DNA from: Icerya purchasi
Lineage: Eukaryota; Arthropoda; Insecta; Hemiptera; Monophlebidae
Length of the DNA: 64,000 nucleotides
NCBI GenBank assembly: GCA_039619475.1
Contig: CM077115.1
Span: 153,611,774 to 153,675,773, forward strand
Direction of reading: 5' to 3'
The notes beneath the pieces are model-generated. The model was not told the DNA's origin. It saw only the letters and a list, made by a program, of their open reading frames with translations, and made no database searches. This document shows positions 57,591-64,000 of the stretch, piece after piece (the stretch's first letter is position 1; the number at the start of each line of letters is the position of its first letter). Both the position numbers and the translations under genes were made by a program.

Positions 57591-59153
57591 TTTCGTTTTA
57601 ATAATAATCATCTTATTTAATAATCTCTCCACAATACTCGCGTTTAATAAAACTTTACTTTCGTTTTTGTTTTATTGTAGGGGGGGCTCCGCAATATATA
57701 TCAGACTACATTGTTCCAGTAACAGTTACGGTACCGAATTATTAATTAAATATTATAATAGTAAAAAGATAATCGATGGAACCTTTAATACGCATTTTGT
57801 TCTCTCACTCGACGGTAAATAACGTCTTAAATGCTTACTTTTATAAGGTTATAATACTGTAGGTGATAAATAAGTTTAAGTAGTACAAAAAATTGTACTT
57901 TTTTGAGTAATTAAAATTCTATCAACCTAGATACTACATGTGTCGCATCTTCCTATCCATAGCTTGTGCAATAAAAAGGACACATAAAGTCTACACAAAT
58001 CATCATCGAGAATGCGACAATTATCAGAGTTAGCGGTAACAGAGCAATGAAATAAAACAAAAAAAAAAAAAACAACCGCAAAATAAGATAAAGAACACAA
58101 AAACCTTCCTTCCTTCACGACAAATACCATTTTCCGCGTAATTTTTGCAAAGGAAAGTGGAGCCCCTTTCTGTGTTCAAGTAATCAAGTTTATCTTCAAA
58201 ATTACCGTTTTAAGCAAAAAGAAGTGCGTCGTCCGACACTTTTCAGTGACCTTTATTGAAGTCGATGATAAATTATCGACCGAAGCACACTATAAAAATT
58301 AAAAGTCGAGGGCATTTTAAAATCCATTCGATACGAAAGAAAAAGAAAAACGAACAAAAAAATAAAACAATAACAGAAAACGTAATGCGCAATAAAGATG
58401 AATATTCCCTACTCGCGACCAACTTTTCTTCATCTACTTGCATGTGTCGAAAGGGCGAAATATTTTCAGATATCTCAGTTTACCGGCAGACCTGAGACCC
58501 TTTTCATGATTCGTAGAAGCGCTATCCTCTCTACTAGAACCGCCAAAACAAGGGATACAGTATTAAATCCGGGCTAACTGAAATTCTCAACAAAATCGAC
58601 AAGACAAACATTGCAGATCGATTCAAACTCTTTCTCCAACTACAACACCTCCGACTTTTAAATTTACATTTACCAGAACAAAAACAGGATTTATTCTTAG
58701 CGTCTAATTTTAATTGCAAGCCTAAGAACTCTTTAAAATAATTACGATGAAATATTACAATCGATTGTGCTCAAAGCGCGGTATTTCGACAGTTCGATTC
58801 GGTCCGACTTAGTTTTCCATCAAATAAATTTTCACTCAAACGTTGAGACCGCGGCAGTCGCTATTTCTTTTCTTCGGCCACTAACATTTTTCACGTTCTA
58901 TCAGACATTCACGTTATTTGACCTTCATAAATTTTCGCAAACAACTTCAATGCATTGAAAAAGTGCAATCGAAAGAGTCACATGCCGGAAGAACTCACTT
59001 CTTGCCTCCGTTTAGGTTCACCATTTTGATCTGGTGTCATGAGTAGTGCTGCTCCAACTACCGTCAAACCAGAAAAACTTTTGCTGAACCAATAATCTCG
59101 TACTACTTCATTCCTTAAGTCGGTAATTATAAGCGGATTAGATAAAACTATAT
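57591..59153. other. AT-rich intergenic DNA
   Basis: Short ORFs (57927-58130, 58256-58495, 58534-58719) are without recognisable motifs. Confidence 0.5.
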
Positions 59154-59418
59154 CAGCGGTTCGCAAACTTTTATGATCACGGAACCCCCTTATAAAATCA
59201 ATTTGGTATTGTGGAACCCTCAGTGCCAAATGAAAACTTAACAAGTAATCGTTGAAGTTTGATTGTTTTCTTTTTAATTGCAACTTTTACTACGATTCCA
59301 CATTCTACTTAACCTATAATAAAAGGTATCGCAATTTCAAACATGTAAATCATAATAAATAAAAGTTGTTTAATAGAAATTTTTAAACAACTTTATGTAA
59401 AGAATGAAATTGTTTCAC

Positions 59419-60060
59419 TGTTTTTTTTGTTTTTTTTCTTACACGTACAGCAACTAGGCTAGGAGCGTACAAGCTAATTTAATAACGGGTTATATTAAAT
59501 GGAAGAAACCAGTAGATTTTAGAAAAGAGGACACAGAGGAAATTATGTTAGGGTCATCCTGGAGGATGGTAGCAATGTTACTGCTGATGTTCTTGCCAGA
59601 GGAAGGAATAGGAAGGACATTCTAGCAGAAGATGTTTTACGGTCATGTTCGCATTGCATACGAGACACTGCCTGTGCGGAGTTTTGTCGAGGATGTGCTT
59701 GTGCGTCAGGTTAGTGTGCCCTAAACGCAGGCGGTACAAGACGACCTGCTCCCTGCGGCTATCTGGCTGGTGATTCCATGGGCATATTTCCTTTTTGATA
59801 GAGTGTAGATGGGAAGGTTCCTCTGATTTATTTATCCAATCCTGTTGCCATGACTCCAGCAGAAGCTCTTTTAACAAACTGTCTTCAAACAGCGTTTTAA
59901 TGTTCAACTGTTTTAATAATAATAGTTTTAAAATTTTGTTGAATATCCGACAGTTGTGTATGCGTACATCAAAAGTAGCATCCAATTTGCTCCTGAATGT
60001 ATTGCGCAAGCTGAAAAGCCTGTTTCGCATCTAAATGCAGTTATAAAAGAGATCCGAGTT
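59419..60060 (-). mobile_element. I-like LINE 3' fragment inside the hAT
   Basis: 60030-59578 is open for 150 residues on the minus strand: ESWQQDWINKSEEPSHLHSI, then VVLYRLRLGHTNLTHKHIL and HRQCLVCNANMTVKHLLLEC. The final C-x2-C-x7-H-x4-C is the post-RNase H Cys/His motif of I/R1-like LINEs. It is related to, but distinct from, the tail of the LINE at 27449. The 3' end is marked by interrupted T runs at about 59420-59440. Confidence 0.75.
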
Positions 60061-60137
60061 AAAATAGCCTTCTTGGTTACTTGGAGGTATTCACTTTTAA
60101 TACTAATTCAAAACTCGTTAAGTGACACCGATTTAAA

Positions 60138-60570
60138 TGTTGTTGTTTTTTTAATGGGTTCGCCAACATGGACATTGGCCCAAGAACAACGAAACAGAGA
60201 GGAAAGAGAGACTCAGATCCTTACACGATCAGAGATAGCCGACAGAAAGGAATCAAGAGCTAAAATAACCGAAGGAGAAGGAAGGCTAATGAATGAAGCG
60301 CAGTATAGAGCGGGAATACCGGTTTGTAAGAGGAAGGAATAAAAAGAAGCTTGTTCAGTTGATAATTACGAACAACCGAAAACATTATATGATCGGGATT
60401 AGAAATACATTGATTGCTGGGAGGGTGCAATGGAGGAGAAGGCACGAGAGAATAACGGAACAATGAGGAAGGGAGAAAACTATGCCCAAAACGCAGGCGG
60501 CAAATCGCAGAGAGATTGGAACGGCGCATAGAAGCAAAGTTAATAAACCATAGAAAGCGTGGAAGGGAAG
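60138..60570 (-). mobile_element. Family A LINE 3' fragment inside the hAT
   Basis: Minus strand, 60560-60260: RFLWFINFASMRRSNLSAIC and RLRFGHSFLPSSLFRYSLVP, aligned with RSVISSVIRLRFNHSLLPTS of the 38-kb copy, then a decayed Cys/His tail (NQCISNPDHIMF). It ends FLSAISDR-like near 60230 and GGGCCAATGTCCATGTTGGC with a short A run at about 60145. Confidence 0.8.
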
Positions 60571-62110
60571 GTATGTTTATTTTAAAGCGGACGAACTTTA
60601 AATATCAACGAGTGATTCATATTCCAGTATTGATAAAGTTTCAGATTTATTCTTATCGATAAACGGATTTTGTACCCAGTCGATGTCATTGTTGGTAATC
60701 GGGAAGTATTCTGACAATGATTTTAACAGGTTCGCTAAATGTTTACTAATGATGTTTGGTATTTCAGTTGGTAATTCTGTCATGTTTTCTTGTAGAATTT
60801 CATTTAAAAGTGGAAAACATTCAACATTGCTTTTTTTCTATGCGAGAAATCCAGAAATTTCTTTTTCTTTTTATAGTTCGCAGTAAATATAATTGTTGTT
60901 TTTCTTTGTAAAGATAGACCTCGATATATTTTTCAAAGATTTCGGCAAGATAAGATAATTTCATAAGCCATTGTTCATCATGCAAAACATCGAAAATTTT
61001 CATAGATTCCGACACATTTTACTTAATTTGAAAAACTTTCAGCTCGTTTCGAAGTTCATATAACCTAACTAAAACTTTGCCTATGGAAAGCTATCGGACT
61101 TATGTATGAAGCATGACCGATTCACGCCGACTATTCATTTCTTCACACGCGGTATTGAACAATCTCGACTGAAGAAGAGAACGGGATGTAATGTAATTCA
61201 TCAAAAACTTTCTTTAATTTTTTTCATTACAAGAGTATGTCGATGCAAAATGCAATGACTGCTGCTACACTTTGGCGCATCATTTTTAATTCTTGATACG
61301 GTTACTTTTACTTTTTCTTACCATTACAGCAGCCCCACGACTGCATGTATCAATCTACATTTATTCCAGTCAATGTTGTGTTTCCTCATATAACAATCTA
61401 ATAAAATTAAACATTTCGTCTCCAGTTATGTTGGCTTCCAAAGGAGTGCAGAGAAGCATATCTTCTTCAATAGATAGGCCAAAAATATACTTCACAAATA
61501 CAATATTGACAGTCCAGCAACATCTGTACTTTCATCAAGGTTGGATTGCAAACATATCAGAATGATTCAATCTGTCCAGCATTCTCACCTTCGATGTGAT
61601 CAAATATTTTTCGAATCCGGTCAGAGTCAGTGTTGTTGGAACATTGCACTGCTACAATTTTCTTTACTGCTTCTTCCCCAAGTATGCAGTTAATTATGTC
61701 TAACATACTCGTGGTTTAATTAAATTCTCGGCTATCGCGTGTGGTTTTCCAGATCGAGCAATCCTCTTGCTTCTGCAGCATGTTTATTATCGGTTTTTAC
61801 AAATTTATCGGAATTGGTCACTACGGCTTGATGCAATTCTTTTTGTTTTCGAAAAAAACCCATGTTTTTTTCATTTCGATTTGCATGGTTTGTGTCAAAA
61901 TGTTGTTTTAATATTACTGGCGCCCCAGTGAACTATTAAGTAGAATTTTTTTACAAATAAGGCATAGCCCATCCGGTTCCTCTGCGCTTCCGATAGGTAT
62001 AAATCCGAAAGGCAAAAATAATATTCGTTATTTTTTTTTTTTTTTTTTTTTTTCAAAGGTCGTTTATGTTTATTTCCATCTCTTAGTTTCTTACAATTGC
62101 AGTACAACAT
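60571..62110 (-). pseudogene. hAT transposase (BED finger, DDE core), C-terminus lost to a LINE insertion
   Basis: Cut-and-paste transposase resembling ZBED5/SCAND3-type proteins. N-terminal part 62110-61895: after a Lys-rich, A-homopolymer-expanded stretch, CLSDLYLSEAQRNRMGYALF and ASNIKTTF fit a decayed BED zinc finger. Core (broken frames, 61560-61120): LDESTDVAGLSILY with a likely catalytic Asp, HNIDWNKC, then RIKNDAPKCSSSHCILHRHT. Further on, MSESMKIFDVLHDEQWLMKL with SYLAEIFEKY following and RNFWISRIEKKQC at 61015-60821, then MTELPTEIPNIISKHLANLL and DIDWVQNPFI at 60783-60640. Coding stops at LVDI and SSSALK near 60585, where family A DNA begins. The C-terminal dimerisation region is missing. 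Confidence 0.8.
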
Positions 62111-62249
62111 ATACCGTGCTTTCCAAATTTGCGTTCTGTGTAAATAATTAAACCACCTTTAATAGAATTAAAATAAAAAACCTATCTACGAAATAACTAA
62201 AAATCTTCCTCTCTTTATAATTATAAATCATGTAAACCATATCAAACAG

Positions 62250-63085
62250 TCAATAGTATTTTCCTGCACCTCGCTTTCTTTATTAAATGAACCGTTTTCA
62301 AAAACTGCGTTAGAGTTTGACTCAGCTCGTTATCTTGGGTTGCATTTGGACAGACGGCTTACATGGCGGCATCATGTCATTCAGACTAAGAAAACAGTCT
62401 CTAATCGATGTAGGTTATTATATCCATTAATAGGAAGAAAATCGACCTTGAGCTTAAATATCAAGCGTCAACTATATTTAACAATGATAGCGCCCATTTG
62501 GAGGTACGGGCTGGAACTGTACGGGACAACTGCAACATCAAATCTATTGAAGATTCAAAGGGAGCAGTCAAAGATACTTCGGATTATTACTTCCGCGCCA
62601 AGATACGTGTCGAACTTAACACTACACACAGATTTGCAAGTGCCATTTGTAAAAGATATTTATGTGGAGCAGTACAGGAAGTTTTTCGACAAGCTGAAGT
62701 GCAGTACAAATCCGAACATCAGCCGTATGTATCAACCAAATGTACCAGGAAATCCGCCCAGACGTTTCAAACGAAGAAAATGGTGTCGGGATGCACTTCC
62801 GATCACCTAGTAAATACGGATTGCCGACTAGAGATATCACTGTCTCCTGATGTTACCTCTCCATGACTAGAGTCTGATCTTCCTTAAACTTAGTCTGTTG
62901 TCCCATAGGGGTCACCAGACTTATCATCGGCCTTCCAATTATTTATTTTTCCTTGGTGTTCCCAGTTTCCTATTCCCTTTTCCTCCCTTTCACTCTACTC
63001 CCTTTAAGCATGTCTTGTGATCAGCATTGCTTATGGTTTTCCGGTGCAATGTAAAAAAAAAAAAAAAAAAAAAAGAAAAAAAAGA
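62250..63085 (+). mobile_element. Jockey-type LINE, 5'-truncated 3' fragment inside the hAT
   Basis: Encodes the last 175 or so residues of ORF2 in one open frame to the stop at 62808-62810: FDSARYLGLHLDRRLTWRHH, APIWRYGLELYGTTATSNLL, and an end in RKWCRDALPIT. It aligns residue by residue with the C-terminus of the 903-residue ORF2 ending at 36300 (end motif identical). The 3' UTR ends CCGGTGCAATG plus poly-A 63053-63085, as in the 36.6-kb copy. The open frame indicates recent insertion compared with the host hAT. Confidence 0.88.
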
Positions 63086-63542
63086 GTTTGAATTTTTATG
63101 TTGAAACAGCACATGCCAATCCTAAGATCCATGATAAACTAAAAAAAAAAAATCAATCTGTAACTGCATATAATTGAAATTTACGCGCGAAAATCACGCC
63201 CAGATGAATGTACGCAGTGCCTTGTTTTATTCAAACACTATTAAAAAATCACATTCCTCTTCCCGTAAATTTAACCAAATTAAACAAAAACCTATCATGT
63301 TACAAATCTGTTGTTTAATTTTTTTATAATTACAAAAACTGAACGATTAATTCATTTAAAAGTCAGATCGGTATCAATTATATTTGAAATGAACAAGTAA
63401 TAATAGTTTTTGGAAACGAACAGACACTTTTTTATGCAAAAAATGATGTGATTATTTTCAAATTTTAATTTTAACAAAAATAATACAAATTCGATTTAAA
63501 ATTGATCGTAGAAATTACAACGTAAAATGTAATTCTATGTTT

Positions 63543-63574
<32 letters not shown>

Positions 63575-63687
63575 ATTTCTTTCCCGTTTTACGAATTTTT
63601 TTTGGCTTATTCTTGTTTTCCCAGTTTTTACAGTTGGAAGGCAACCCCCTGATGATTTTCTCGCGGAACCCACTTTAGGAATCGCTG

Positions 63688-64000
63688 CTCTATATTACGC
63701 GTTCACCTATACTAATAGTTATTTTTTCTTTTTCATTTTCTCCCTGCTTAATTAAGACCTCTTTTAGATATTCAGATACTAGTGTACATGTTTAGTAATC
63801 AATGTTTTTCTCTTTTCTACTAATAAATACGGGAATTCTTGCTGAAAAAACATTACTAGCATATTTTCAATTTAAACATTCAATATTAAGATGTTTAGTG
63901 CTGTTTTTCGATAAAAATTGTTTTCAGTTTTAATTTCGGTAGGTAATAACCGTTTTTTTATTAATTATCGAATTCCAAAAAGAAGGAGGTTATTATGCGT
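63688..64000. other. AT-rich flank of the hAT element
   Basis: Nothing recognised. Confidence 0.6.

Larger units (their letters stand above)
59154..63687 (-). mobile_element. hAT element of the ZBED/SCAND3 type, with three nested retrotransposon fragments
   Basis: 4,534 bp. The left end is CAGCGGTTCGCAAAC (59154). The right end, read on the minus strand from 63687, is CAGCGATTCCTAAAG with GGGTTCCGCG next to it, the usual hAT terminal form. Flanking octamers AACTATAT and CTCTATAT share six of eight bases, consistent with an aged 8-bp target duplication. A decayed transposase gene lies on the minus strand. Inserts within the element: I-like LINE 59419-60060, family A LINE 60138-60570, jockey 62250-63085. 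Subtracting these leaves about 2.6 kb, a plausible size for an autonomous hAT of this kind. Confidence 0.82.

Noticed and set aside
1..64000. Endogenous viral element
   Set aside because: All RT and transposase signals are accounted for by LINEs, mariner, hAT and Tigger. I saw no capsid, envelope, LTR or RNA-virus polymerase signal.
1..64000. A coherent undescribed multi-gene system
   Set aside because: After assigning TE fragments and the CARP exons, no group of neighbouring intact genes remains.

Overview
This is arthropod, most probably insect, nuclear DNA. The reasons are jockey-type and RNase H-bearing LINEs, tRNA-derived SINEs, a mariner, two hAT elements, pogo/Tigger and Helitron debris, AT-rich intergenic DNA full of (TA)n and homopolymer runs, and two exons of an insect-like carbonic anhydrase-related protein (CARP) with canonical splice sites. 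There are no bacterial features. The species cannot be named from the sequence.

Layout. 1-5746: a long copy of an EN-RT-RNase H LINE (here 'family A') on the minus strand, its 3' end off the window. 6310-7530: an L2/CR1-like LINE remnant. 8800-9183: a foldback element. 9735-12220: three 3' fragments of family A. 14930-15060: a SINE2 fragment. 17617-18955: another family A copy. 20685-22812: SINE1, an unclassified repeat (ACTCGG repeat), a family A fragment and a Tigger-like remnant. 24135-27232: a decayed LINE (family D) carrying two separate inverted repeats. 27449-29880: a LINE with RNase H (family I-like). 30113-30881: a short hAT with perfect 8-bp target duplication and a nested SINE2. 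33155-36623: a jockey-type LINE, 5' truncated, with an uninterrupted 903-residue ORF2. 36932-40285: two more ACTCGG repeats, a Helitron-like fragment and a family A copy. 42153-43699: two CARP exons on the minus strand, the only host coding sequence recognised with confidence. 45322-48015: two inverted arms of 430-480 bp around LINE 3' ends and a complete but dead mariner. 48016-51764: little recognisable TE sequence. 51765-57590: LINE 3' ends, a SINE1 split by a LINE insertion, and decayed copies of families A and I-like. 59154-63687: a 4.5-kb hAT of the ZBED/SCAND3 transposase type, broken by three younger retrotransposon fragments.

How it fits together. Most of the window is layered transposon insertions and decay rather than genes acting together. 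Several layers can be ordered by nesting: LINE F into SINE1, mariner into the 3' region of LINE E, SINE2 inside a hAT, and jockey, family A and I-like fragments inside a ZBED-hAT. The host gene is CARP (CA10/11-like); its substituted zinc-ligand position predicts a non-catalytic protein. I did not find a coherent new multi-gene system. The best second-look items are the large inverted repeat around the mariner, the near-perfect 88-bp-arm hairpin in LINE D, the ACTCGG repeat family, and the nested hAT.
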